64,000 bases of DNA from assembly GCA_964468495.1 (NCBI GenBank), contig CAYXTI010000015.1, forward strand, positions 18,487 through 82,486. The letters are read 5' to 3'. Made by a program: the position numbers and the translations under genes. Each line of letters opens with the position of its first letter. Within the stretch, counting starts at the first letter, position 1. The notes under the pieces are model-generated. The model had not been told where the DNA came from. It made no database searches and saw only the letters and a list, made by a program, of their open reading frames with translations. This DNA comes from CAYXTI01 sp964468495 (lineage in GTDB: Bacteria; Pseudomonadota; Alphaproteobacteria; Rickettsiales; Rickettsiaceae). Shown piece by piece: positions 51,218 to 59,940 of this stretch.

Positions 51218-54200
51218 ATGGATTTACTACAAACACAAGCATCTAATCCTAATAATTCTGTATGGGTATCAGCATCTGCTGGAACTGGAAAAACCAAAAT
51301 ATTAGTAGATAGAATACTTAGATTACTATTAAAAAAAATCAATTTTAATAAAATATTAGCTCTTACCTTCACAAATGCTGCTGCTACTGAGATGCAAGTA
51401 AGACTTGAACAAGCATTATTACAATGGGCTAATTATAATAATGATTCAATAATTAAAGCTTTTAAAAATAATTTTAATTACTCTCCTACAAGAAATGAGA
51501 TAAAAGCAGCACAAAATCTATATCCTTTATATCTAAAAAATGAAGAAAAAATAGGTATTTATACAATACATTCTTTTTGTCAAAAATTATTAAAACAATT
51601 TTCTATTGAAGCCAATATATCTCCTGAGTTTGAAGTAATTGATGAAGTTAAAACTTTTGAAATCATACTTGAAGTAAAACATTCTTTAAATAAGCTAAAA
51701 GAATTAGAGCCTATTAATCAATTTTTCGCCCAAAATTTTCATGAAATTACTATTGAAGATGTTATAAACGAAATAATAAAAAATAAAACTAAATTCATTC
51801 AATATAATAATTTTTCTTTTGATAAAAATAATAGTTACAAAAATCAATTATTGTTAATTAATAAAATTAACAATTACTCTTATGAGAAATACCAAAACAT
51901 TCTTACTAACTCAACAGTAAAACGGGTTTTTAGTATTAATGCTAGTATAAACGATATTAAATCTACTTTTTTAACTAAAACAGGAGAAAAGAAAAAACGT
52001 ATAATGTTCAATAAGGTCAAGTCTAATGATAACTCAGATTTAGAAAAAGAACTAAAATATATACAAAATATTATATACTCTTTAGATCAAGAAGAAAAGA
52101 AAACTCACCTAGAATGTTATTCTCAATTATTTGATATTTTTGCTAAACATATTATCCTAGAATATGAAAAACACAAATCTTTAAAAGGCTATCTTGATTA
52201 TAATGATTTAATCCAAAAAACTAAAACCTTACTGCAAAATTCTGAATCAAAAGAATGGGTATTATATAAGATTGATGGTGGTATTGACCATTTACTTATA
52301 GATGAAGCACAAGATACTAACAAATCACAATGGCAAATAATACAAGCTTTAACAGAAGAGTTTTATTCTGGAGACAACCATTATAATATTAGAAAAACTC
52401 TTTTTGTAGTTGGTGATGAAAAACAATCTATTTTTAGTTTTCAAGGAGTAGATAGTAAATTATTTAAAGAGATGCATAATTTTTTTCTAATGAAATTTAG
52501 TCAAGCAAACTATTACTTGCTAAATATAGATCTAAATATCTCCTATAGATCATCAAAAGCTATAACTTATTGTGTTGATAAGATATTTAATGAAATAAAA
52601 AACGATTATCCAAAACACTTCACCGCTAAATTAGTAGAAATAAATCCTTTTCGTAAAAATTCCAAAAGTAGTGTTGAGGTATGGGATATTAGTAAAGGTG
52701 AAAAAACAACACAAACAAAACTATACAATACTGATAATTACATAGAAAATAATTCTAAAATATTATTAGCTCAAAAAATAGCAAATTATATAGCCAAAAC
52801 CATAGAAAGTAAAATAATATTAAAATCAACCCAAAATTATGTTTCAGCAGCAGATTTCATGATTTTGTTTCGTAAAAGAGACAATTTTACTATAGAAGTA
52901 ATAAATGCTATAAAAGCAAAAGGCCTTCCTATAGGAAGTATTGATAGATTTATTCTTGAAGAAAATTTAGCAGTTAAAGATTTAATTAGTCTTGCAAAAT
53001 TTGTAATTAATAATGATGACAATTTAAATCTATCATCATTACTAAAATCTCCAATTATTGGAATTAGCGATCAATTTTTATATAATCTTATTAAAAAGAA
53101 AACAAATCAATCATTATGGTCATATATTAAACAAAGCAATAATCATAATCTTTACGATAGACTCAACATATATAATAAAATATATAAAAACTATCCATCG
53201 AGAAATTTCTTACATTATAGTTGTGAAATAATGTCACTGAGAACAAAATTAGGAGAAGATTATACTTATGATAGTAATGATGCAATAAATGAACTGATAT
53301 ACTTAAATTATAATTATTTTAAAAACCATAGCGAATCGTTACAAAATTTTATTTTTTGGCTTGAAAGCTATCCTTCAATTATTAGCAAAGATACAAAAAA
53401 AATAGATAAGATAAAAATTATGACAGTACATGGAGCAAAAGGATTACAATCACCTTATGTCATAATATGTGATACTACTAATATACCGTCATCTTCAGGT
53501 TATTTTTTATGGGATAAAACAGGGAAATCTTTTTTTGCTAAAGATACAAATCTTACTCCACAATGGTATAAATCTTTAAAACTTACAGAAAAAGAACAAA
53601 ATTTTAGTGAGTATCTAAGATTATTATATGTAGCAATGACAAGAGCAGAAGATCACTTAATTATTTGCGGGTACTTAGGAAATAAACCATTACCAGAAAA
53701 TTGTTGGTATAATTTAATATTAAAAACCATAAAAAAAATAACAAAAGAAAATTCTAAAGGCCATTATATTTATACTACTGGAACAAACAATATTAATCAT
53801 TCTTTAAAAGAATCAAATAATAATAAATTATTACCTGATGCTAATTATATAACTAATAATAATCAAAACAATCAAGTTCTTGAACAAACTAATAAAACAT
53901 TGCCTGCAGATATTATAAAAGATAAAAAAAATAATAGTTCTATAATTAAAAATAATATTACTACTTTATTAAAACAAAAAAAATCTTTAGAATATGGTAT
54001 AGCATTCCACAAAATTCTTGAAGATTCAATATCTATAAATAACCTATCTATTATAATATCTCATCCAATTATCAATAGATTGTCAGAACCTCTACAAATA
54101 AAAATAAAAAATAGTATCAAAGCTATTTATTCAAATCAAATTTTGCAAGAATTACTGAAAAACCCTTTAAAAACAGAAATATATTTTGGTAAACATGAAC

Positions 54201-54427
54201 CTAATATTATTGGAAGAATAGATTTACTAATTTTTTGTCCTAATAAATTAGTAATCATCGACTATAAAACAGATAAATTCCCTCCTTTAACAAAAGATAA
54301 AATTAACCAAAAATATAAAAATCAATTACATTGCTATTGTAGTATAATAAAAAAAATATATACTGTTAAAGTGATAGAAGCATGGATTTTATGGCTTGAA
54401 AATGGCTCATTAATACAGGTTTTTTAA
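51218..54427 (+). CDS. addA: Double-strand-break repair helicase-nuclease AddA (alphaproteobacterial type)
   Basis: UvrD-like helicase with a C-terminal nuclease, one half of AddAB, which resects DNA ends for RecA. Walker A is SASAGTGKTKILVDRIL. The other helicase motifs are LLIDEAQDTNKSQW, VVGDEKQSIFSFQG, ISYRSSKA, IMTVHGAKGLQSPYVII and RLLYVAMTRAEDHL. The nuclease carries AFHKILE, GRIDLLIF and IDYKTDK. The length of 1069 aa fits. addB, usually directly upstream in relatives, is not here, as rodA is divergent instead. Confidence 0.94.
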   Translation: MDLLQTQASNPNNSVWVSASAGTGKTKILVDRILRLLLKKINFNKILALTFTNAAATEMQVRLEQALLQWANYNNDSIIKAFKNNFNYSPTRNEIKAAQNLYPLYLKNEEKIGIYTIHSFCQKLLKQFSIEANISPEFEVIDEVKTFEIILEVKHSLNKLKELEPINQFFAQNFHEITIEDVINEIIKNKTKFIQYNNFSFDKNNSYKNQLLLINKINNYSYEKYQNILTNSTVKRVFSINASINDIKSTFLTKTGEKKKRIMFNKVKSNDNSDLEKELKYIQNIIYSLDQEEKKTHLECYSQLFDIFAKHIILEYEKHKSLKGYLDYNDLIQKTKTLLQNSESKEWVLYKIDGGIDHLLIDEAQDTNKSQWQIIQALTEEFYSGDNHYNIRKTLFVVGDEKQSIFSFQGVDSKLFKEMHNFFLMKFSQANYYLLNIDLNISYRSSKAITYCVDKIFNEIKNDYPKHFTAKLVEINPFRKNSKSSVEVWDISKGEKTTQTKLYNTDNYIENNSKILLAQKIANYIAKTIESKIILKSTQNYVSAADFMILFRKRDNFTIEVINAIKAKGLPIGSIDRFILEENLAVKDLISLAKFVINNDDNLNLSSLLKSPIIGISDQFLYNLIKKKTNQSLWSYIKQSNNHNLYDRLNIYNKIYKNYPSRNFLHYSCEIMSLRTKLGEDYTYDSNDAINELIYLNYNYFKNHSESLQNFIFWLESYPSIISKDTKKIDKIKIMTVHGAKGLQSPYVIICDTTNIPSSSGYFLWDKTGKSFFAKDTNLTPQWYKSLKLTEKEQNFSEYLRLLYVAMTRAEDHLIICGYLGNKPLPENCWYNLILKTIKKITKENSKGHYIYTTGTNNINHSLKESNNNKLLPDANYITNNNQNNQVLEQTNKTLPADIIKDKKNNSSIIKNNITTLLKQKKSLEYGIAFHKILEDSISINNLSIIISHPIINRLSEPLQIKIKNSIKAIYSNQILQELLKNPLKTEIYFGKHEPNIIGRIDLLIFCPNKLVIIDYKTDKFPPLTKDKINQKYKNQLHCYCSIIKKIYTVKVIEAWILWLENGSLIQVF

Positions 54428-54460
54428 TAAATAATCTATTTAATTAAAAACTTTTAATTT

Positions 54461-55402
54461 ATGAAAATACTAAATATTAATATTATTATCATATTAGTTT
54501 TTTTTTCAAATTTTACACAAGCAAACATAAATAAAAATAACTCTAAAAGCTCTGATGTATTAGTATACGTTAATAATACTCCTATAACACGATACGATGT
54601 CAAAAATAGAGGAAAAATAAATACCTTCATAGAGAAAACAAATCTTAAAAAAATGCCCCTAATCAACATAATATATGCTATAGATAAACAAGTTATAGAT
54701 CAATTAATTACTGAAGAATTATCACAACAATATATAAATCTTAATGTAACTACAATAAAAGAAAAAACAGATGAATTTATTGTTAAATTAGAGCAAACTT
54801 TAAACTTGAATAAAGGAGATTTATTAAAATATGAGTTAGTTAAAAATAATATAGATAAAGATAGCTTCTATAAATTTATAAAATCTATAATAATTCAATC
54901 CAACATTATTTCCAGTTTATTATCTGATATCACTATAACAGAAGAAGAATTAATCAATGAAATATCAAGTATAGATGAAGCTGATTTTAATATTGAAGCA
55001 TGGATATTTTCCTCTAAAGCTATTAGTAATACAATATTGAAAAAGATGAAAAATTTTCAAAAATACTTATTAAAAAACCCAGATCCAAATTGTTCTCCTA
55101 TCAAAGACACGTTATATAAAGATTTTGCTATAAGTCAGTATATAAAAAGCAAAATATTAAATTTAGATAAAATTACTAGTTCTGTTCTTCTAGATACCAA
55201 AAAATATAGTCCTAGTAATATATATATAGATGAAGATAGCTTTAAATTAGTATTTTTATGCCAAAAAGATCCTATTATTTCTGTTTCTAGCAGTAATTAT
55301 ATTAAAAATATCTTACAAGAGAAAGAATTAGTACAAAAATATAATGGCTTTATCAAAAATCTTAAAAACAATGCACAAATTGATTTTGTAAAAAATAACT
55401 AA
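54461..55402 (+). CDS. surA: SurA-like periplasmic chaperone lacking a clear PPIase domain
   Basis: An N-terminal signal peptide (about 1-20) is followed by the SurA N-terminal helical domain: VLVYVNNTPITRYDVKNRGK, then a long helix with IDKQVIDQLITEEL and further helices. SurA ordinarily adds one or two parvulin domains with GGDLG- and HI-type motifs. No such motif is visible in the remaining about 150 residues, which have only scattered strands, so the enzyme part is diverged or absent. The position just before rsmA, 33 bp after addA, matches the surA-rsmA order of other proteobacteria and supports the name. Confidence 0.72.
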   Translation: MKILNINIIIILVFFSNFTQANINKNNSKSSDVLVYVNNTPITRYDVKNRGKINTFIEKTNLKKMPLINIIYAIDKQVIDQLITEELSQQYINLNVTTIKEKTDEFIVKLEQTLNLNKGDLLKYELVKNNIDKDSFYKFIKSIIIQSNIISSLLSDITITEEELINEISSIDEADFNIEAWIFSSKAISNTILKKMKNFQKYLLKNPDPNCSPIKDTLYKDFAISQYIKSKILNLDKITSSVLLDTKKYSPSNIYIDEDSFKLVFLCQKDPIISVSSSNYIKNILQEKELVQKYNGFIKNLKNNAQIDFVKNN

Positions 55403-55407
55403 TTTTT

Positions 55408-56217
55408 ATGTTACCTACAATTGCAAAATTAGCAAAAAAACATAAAATTCATCCAATTAAAAAATATAGTCAAAACTTTCTATTTGATCAGAATTTATGC
55501 GAAAAAATCATAAATCATAGTAAAATTCAATTCACAGATAAAGTAGTAGAAATAGGTGCTGGCACAGGTGGATTGACTCAGGCAATTTTAAAGGTTAATC
55601 CAGAAAATCTAACTGTAATTGAACCTGATAAACAATTTTTACCTTTACTTTATGACATTAAAAACGAATATAATCATCTAAATATTATTAATGATGATGC
55701 TTTAAAAATAAACTATTATTCAAATAATATAAAAATACATATTGTTGCAAACACCCCCTATCACATATCGCATCTTTTACTTATCAATTGGATACACAAT
55801 ATTAATAACATTGCAGCTATAACTATAATGTTACAAAAAGAAGTAGCTAACCGTATAATTGCAAGAGCAGGGACCAAAGAATATGGAAGAATATCAGTAT
55901 TATGTCAATTAATATTCAATATAAAAAAATGTTTTAATGTAAATCCAAACGCTTTTTATCCTAAACCTAAAATAGCTTCTACTCTAATAAGACTAACTCC
56001 AAAACAAATATTGCCAAGTAAAATAATATTGGAAAAAGTACAAAAAATAACATTACATACTTTCTCTATGAGAAGAAAAATTATTAAAAATTCTTTAGCA
56101 AAGATCCCATCAATAATAAATATAAATCAAATAATAAAAGAGCTAGGAATAAATGCTAACCTAAGAGCAGAAGATTTAAGCCCTCAAGACTACCTATTAA
56201 TAGCTAAAAAATGCTAA
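55408..56217 (+). CDS. rsmA: 16S rRNA dimethyladenosine transferase
   Basis: Dimethylates A1518 and A1519 of 16S rRNA (KsgA). The sequence shows KKYSQNFLFDQNLCEKI, the SAM motif VVEIGAGTGGLTQAIL, VIEPDKQF, and the catalytic NTPYHIS (usually NLPYNIS). The C-terminal domain has FYPKPKIASTLIRL and MRRKIIKNSLA. The length of 269 aa is normal. It starts 5 bp after the surA-like gene, so the two are probably coupled, and converges with dapD 6 bp away. Confidence 0.96.
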   Translation: MLPTIAKLAKKHKIHPIKKYSQNFLFDQNLCEKIINHSKIQFTDKVVEIGAGTGGLTQAILKVNPENLTVIEPDKQFLPLLYDIKNEYNHLNIINDDALKINYYSNNIKIHIVANTPYHISHLLLINWIHNINNIAAITIMLQKEVANRIIARAGTKEYGRISVLCQLIFNIKKCFNVNPNAFYPKPKIASTLIRLTPKQILPSKIILEKVQKITLHTFSMRRKIIKNSLAKIPSIININQIIKELGINANLRAEDLSPQDYLLIAKKC

Positions 56218-56223
56218 ATATAT

Positions 56224-57051
56224 TCAGTGCCTTAATAAATCATTAATACTAGTTTTAGCTCTAGTGCAAGCATCAACTTGTTTTACAATAACAGCACAAG
56301 TTAAACCAGGTAAACCAGGTATCTTAGATGGCAAAAATCCAGGAACAACTACTGAATAAGGTGGCACTTTTCCATAAGAAATACTACCATTATCACGATT
56401 TACTATTTTTGTTGAAGTGCCTATAAATACCCCCATACTAATAACTGATCCTTTGCCAATTATAACACCTTCAACAATCTCTGATCGTGCTCCAATAAAA
56501 CAATCATCTTCAATAATAACAGGATTACTCTGTAAAGGCTCTAATACGCCTCCAATACCTACACCGCCAGAAATATGACAATTTTGTCCTATATAAGCGC
56601 AAGACCCAATGGTAGCCCAACTATCTATTAAAGTTCTACTGCCAATATGAGATCCTATATTAATAAAAGAAGGCATAATAATAGACTTAGGAGCAATATA
56701 TGTTCCTACTTTAATAATTGCACCAGGAACTATACGAATATCAAATTTAATAAAATCATCAACTGTATAATTAGTTCCACGTAATCTAATTTTATCATAT
56801 CCAGTAAAGAAACCATTTTTATAAATAGTAGACTCAGATAAAAGAATATATAATAATATTGCTTTTTTTACCCACTGATTAACTATCCATTTATCATCTT
56901 CTTTTTCGCAAACAGCAACTTTCCCTAATTCAATAAAGTTAAATACCTGTTCAATTTCTTGTAATACTTTTAAAGCACCCTTTGGTAAATTATCCTTTAT
57001 GTCCCAAAGATGCTCAATTTTACAACTAATTTCTTTTATAAATTTATCCAT
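56224..57051 (-). CDS. dapD: Tetrahydrodipicolinate N-succinyltransferase
   Basis: Succinylase-branch enzyme making meso-diaminopimelate, for peptidoglycan and lysine. An N-terminal helical part (LPKGALKVLQEIEQ) is followed by a left-handed beta helix of hexapeptide repeats (VGTYIAPKSIIMPSFINIG, RTLIDSWATIGSCAYIG, HISGGVGIGGVLEPLQ) and the IIGKGSVISMGVFIGTSTKI end. The length of 275 aa is normal. With mrdA and rodA it indicates that peptidoglycan synthesis is retained. It is a single gene. Confidence 0.96.
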   Translation of the reverse strand: MDKFIKEISCKIEHLWDIKDNLPKGALKVLQEIEQVFNFIELGKVAVCEKEDDKWIVNQWVKKAILLYILLSESTIYKNGFFTGYDKIRLRGTNYTVDDFIKFDIRIVPGAIIKVGTYIAPKSIIMPSFINIGSHIGSRTLIDSWATIGSCAYIGQNCHISGGVGIGGVLEPLQSNPVIIEDDCFIGARSEIVEGVIIGKGSVISMGVFIGTSTKIVNRDNGSISYGKVPPYSVVVPGFLPSKIPGLPGLTCAVIVKQVDACTRAKTSINDLLRH

Positions 57052-57150
57052 AACAAAATAATATATTGATTATAAATAAAAATATCTTTATTTTACGATA
57101 AGTAAATAGTTTTCTAAATTTTATAGTAATTTAGCAATTAAAAATAGAAT

Positions 57151-57771
57151 ATGTACATTAGTTGTCCAAAATGTGGTGTTCAATTCAATATTGAAGCAAA
57201 AAAAATAGGATTATATGGAGATAAAGTAAAATGTTCTAATTGTTTACATATTTGGCATTACGGATTTAATAAAGAGAAAATTCCTCCCATTATAACAACT
57301 ACAAATAATACAGAAGATATTAGCGATAATAAAACTGAAATAAATCTCCCGGCTTTAATGCCTGAAAAAATCCCTTTATATTTATATGCTTTGCCATTTT
57401 TAATAATTGGGTGTATTATCTTTATGGCAACAATAATTTTTGCACCTTTAGAATGGATAAATTCTATTTTAAATAATACTGATTTAATGATAAATGATGT
57501 AAAAATTGATCACCAAAAAGAATCATCAAAAATTATTATTACTTATAAGATACTTAACTCATCCTCAGAACCTATAAAAATACCCCTTGTACGAATCAGA
57601 CTACTTGATCAAAGTAATAGAATAATAAAATCAAAAATAGACAATCATAAACACATTAATATTGGTCCTAACCAACATATTCATATTAGCTCGGAGTTTT
57701 ATCCAATCCCAAAAACAGTTGATAATGTAGATATTATGCTTGGAAATAAAATAGACTTTCTATTAAGATAA
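57151..57771 (+). CDS. Zinc-ribbon, single-helix membrane protein (MJ0042 finger, DUF3426-like)
   Basis: 206 aa. An N-terminal zinc ribbon has two Cys pairs (CPKCGVQFNI and KCSNCLHIW). A polar stretch and a single membrane helix (about 75-100, LYALPFLIIGCIIFMATII) follow, then an extracytoplasmic beta-rich part (INDVKIDHQKESSKIIITY, then LNSSSEPIKIPLVRIRLLDQ). This domain order is that of alphaproteobacterial MJ0042/DUF3426 proteins of unknown role. It is divergent from dapD across 99 bp. Confidence 0.8.
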   Translation: MYISCPKCGVQFNIEAKKIGLYGDKVKCSNCLHIWHYGFNKEKIPPIITTTNNTEDISDNKTEINLPALMPEKIPLYLYALPFLIIGCIIFMATIIFAPLEWINSILNNTDLMINDVKIDHQKESSKIIITYKILNSSSEPIKIPLVRIRLLDQSNRIIKSKIDNHKHINIGPNQHIHISSEFYPIPKTVDNVDIMLGNKIDFLLR

Positions 57772-58288
57772 TACTCTTAATCCTTAAAAGGGAATAAACA
57801 TCTAATCAATCTTTAAGTAATTATCAGTATATATATTATTAATTTTAAAATAGAATAACAGCTTATAAATAAGGCTTGTTATGATTATTGTAATTAAATA
57901 AGTAAATCATATTGATACACTGTGAGATATAGAATATAATGCAAAGATAAATTATAGTATTTAAAATACCATATAGTATAGGAGGAAGAAGTCTTAAAAT
58001 AAAATGATATTTTATTTTAATTGCTCTTTACTAACAGTTAAATACTATTTAATATTAGTAAAAATTTCATATTTAAATAACCTTAGAAAGCAAGCTGATA
58101 AAATATATGAAGATAAATAAAATAAACTATTACTTACAATCTTAATATATGGTAGAAGCAAAAACTAAATTTTAAATATATCAATAACAATTTCAAATTA
58201 ACATAACTGACATATTATATATCAAAGCATTAACGCAAAAAATCTGATAGTCAATTTAATTAAGTAAAATTATAAAAAAACAAGTAAA
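57772..58288. other. Gene-free stretch where rimP would be expected
   Basis: 517 bp upstream of nusA. No RimP-like frame or other recognisable gene is seen. It contains an A/T hairpin (57994-58020), a GGAGGA string (57981-57986) without a start codon at normal spacing, and a possible weak inverted repeat at about 57860-57880. It presumably carries the promoter of nusA-infB-rbfA. Confidence 0.5.
57994..58020. repeat. 12-bp perfect inverted repeat, A/T only
   Basis: TTAAAATAAAAT and ATTTTATTTTAA, separated by GAT. It could form a hairpin in the nusA leader. All pairs are A-T, so chance in this composition is plausible. Confidence 0.5.
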
Positions 58289-59791
58289 ATGAATCACACA
58301 GGTAATGCAGAGATTATACAGATTGTTGAGTCTGTATCTAGAGAAAGAGGTATACCAAAAGCAAAGCTAATTGAAGCACTAGAACAAGCTGTAGAAATTG
58401 CAGGACGAAAAAAATATGGACTAGAACATAATATAAACGCAGTAATTAACTCGAATACTGGAGGAGTATCTTTATATAGGTTACGAAAAGTTGTAGATAA
58501 ATTAGAAGATAGCTCAAAAGAAATCATCTTAAAAGATGCTATACTAATAAACCCTAATATAAAAATTGGAGAAAATTTAGCTGATCCACTCCCTCCTATA
58601 GATTTAGGTAGAATTTCAGCACAAATAGCAAAACAGGTAATAGTACAAAGAATTAATGAAATAGAAAAACTACATGAGTATGAAGAGTATAAAAATCGAG
58701 TAGGAGATATTTTACAAGGAACTGTAACAAGGATTGAATTTAATAATATTATTGTAGAAATTGGAAGAGCAGAAGCTCTTTTAAAAAAAGATCAACAAAT
58801 AGCTGGTGAAACATTTAAAGTAAACGACCGTATTAAAGCTCTAGTACAAAATGTTAAATTTGAAATTAAAGGTCCTCAAATTTTTCTATCAAGAACAGAT
58901 GATAATTTTTTAAAAAAATTATTAGAACTAGAAATACCAGAAGTGAGCAATAAAGTAATAGAAATAAAAGCATTAGCAAGAGACCCAGGATCTAAAGCAA
59001 AAATAGCTGTATTTGCTGTTGATAGTAATGTTGATGCGGTAGGATCTTGTGTTGGGATAAGAGGTAACAGAATAAAATCAATTACTAATGAACTAAGAGG
59101 GGAAAAAATTGATGTAATTTTATGGGATAGGAATATAGCACAATTTGTAATTAATGCTATGACACCAGCAACGATTACAAAAATAGTTTTTGATGAGAAA
59201 CGTAATAAAGTTCAAAGTATAGTTCCTAATAATCAACTAAGTTTAGCAATTGGAAGAAAAGGACAAAATGTAAAGCTTGCTTCAAAAATCACTGGTTGTT
59301 GGATAGATGTTCTTACTGAAGAACAAGAACAAAAAAAGCGTAGTCAGGAATTTAAAGAAGCTAGTAATTTATTTGTTCAATCCTTAGATATTGAGGAAGT
59401 TATAGCTCAATTGCTTGCGGCAGAAGGCTATACTGCAATAGAGCAAATTGCAGGCACTGATAGTAATATACTTGTTAAAATAGAAGGATTTAATTTAGAA
59501 TTAGTAAAGGATTTAAAAACTCGAGCAATTAATTATATAGAAAAACAAAACAAAGATATTATTAGTAAATTAGAAAAACTAGGTGTCTCTCAGGACCTAA
59601 TAGATATTTTAGAGTTACCTGCAGAATATATTGTAAAATTAGCAGAGTATGGTATAAAAAATTTAGAGGATCTAGAAGAAATAACATTTAAAGAGTTTCG
59701 TGAAGTTGTCCCTACAAATATAATAACCAACGACAGTATAAATGATTTAATTAACAATATCAAAAAATTAAATAAAAATGAAAAAACATAA
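58289..59791 (+). CDS. nusA: Transcription termination/antitermination protein NusA
   Basis: RNA-polymerase-associated factor for pausing, termination and antitermination. The sequence shows an N-terminal domain (SRERGIPKAKLIEALEQAV), an S1 domain (GDILQGTVTRIEFNNIIVEI), KH1 and KH2 (CVGIRGNRIKSITNELRGEK, then LSLAIGRKGQNVKLASKITG), and two C-terminal helix-hairpin-helix-like repeats (from about 360) typical of proteobacterial NusA. The length of 500 aa is normal. It precedes infB by 149 bp, but the usual rimP is not upstream. Confidence 0.96.
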   Translation: MNHTGNAEIIQIVESVSRERGIPKAKLIEALEQAVEIAGRKKYGLEHNINAVINSNTGGVSLYRLRKVVDKLEDSSKEIILKDAILINPNIKIGENLADPLPPIDLGRISAQIAKQVIVQRINEIEKLHEYEEYKNRVGDILQGTVTRIEFNNIIVEIGRAEALLKKDQQIAGETFKVNDRIKALVQNVKFEIKGPQIFLSRTDDNFLKKLLELEIPEVSNKVIEIKALARDPGSKAKIAVFAVDSNVDAVGSCVGIRGNRIKSITNELRGEKIDVILWDRNIAQFVINAMTPATITKIVFDEKRNKVQSIVPNNQLSLAIGRKGQNVKLASKITGCWIDVLTEEQEQKKRSQEFKEASNLFVQSLDIEEVIAQLLAAEGYTAIEQIAGTDSNILVKIEGFNLELVKDLKTRAINYIEKQNKDIISKLEKLGVSQDLIDILELPAEYIVKLAEYGIKNLEDLEEITFKEFREVVPTNIITNDSINDLINNIKKLNKNEKT

Positions 59792-59940
59792 TAAATCAAC
59801 TACAGACAAATTATGAATAAAATATTCTAATTACTATAGAAAATGATATATTAAAATAATAAAGTAAGTTTTATATATTGTTATTACATATTTAAAGCAA
59901 TATATAAACCTATTTAGGCCTTAATGTTTATTTAATATCA

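Noticed and set aside
58004..58120. A 38-codon open frame after a GGAGGA string upstream of nusA
   Set aside because: The spacing to the ATG is 17 nt, the start lies inside an A/T hairpin, and the translation resembles no family.
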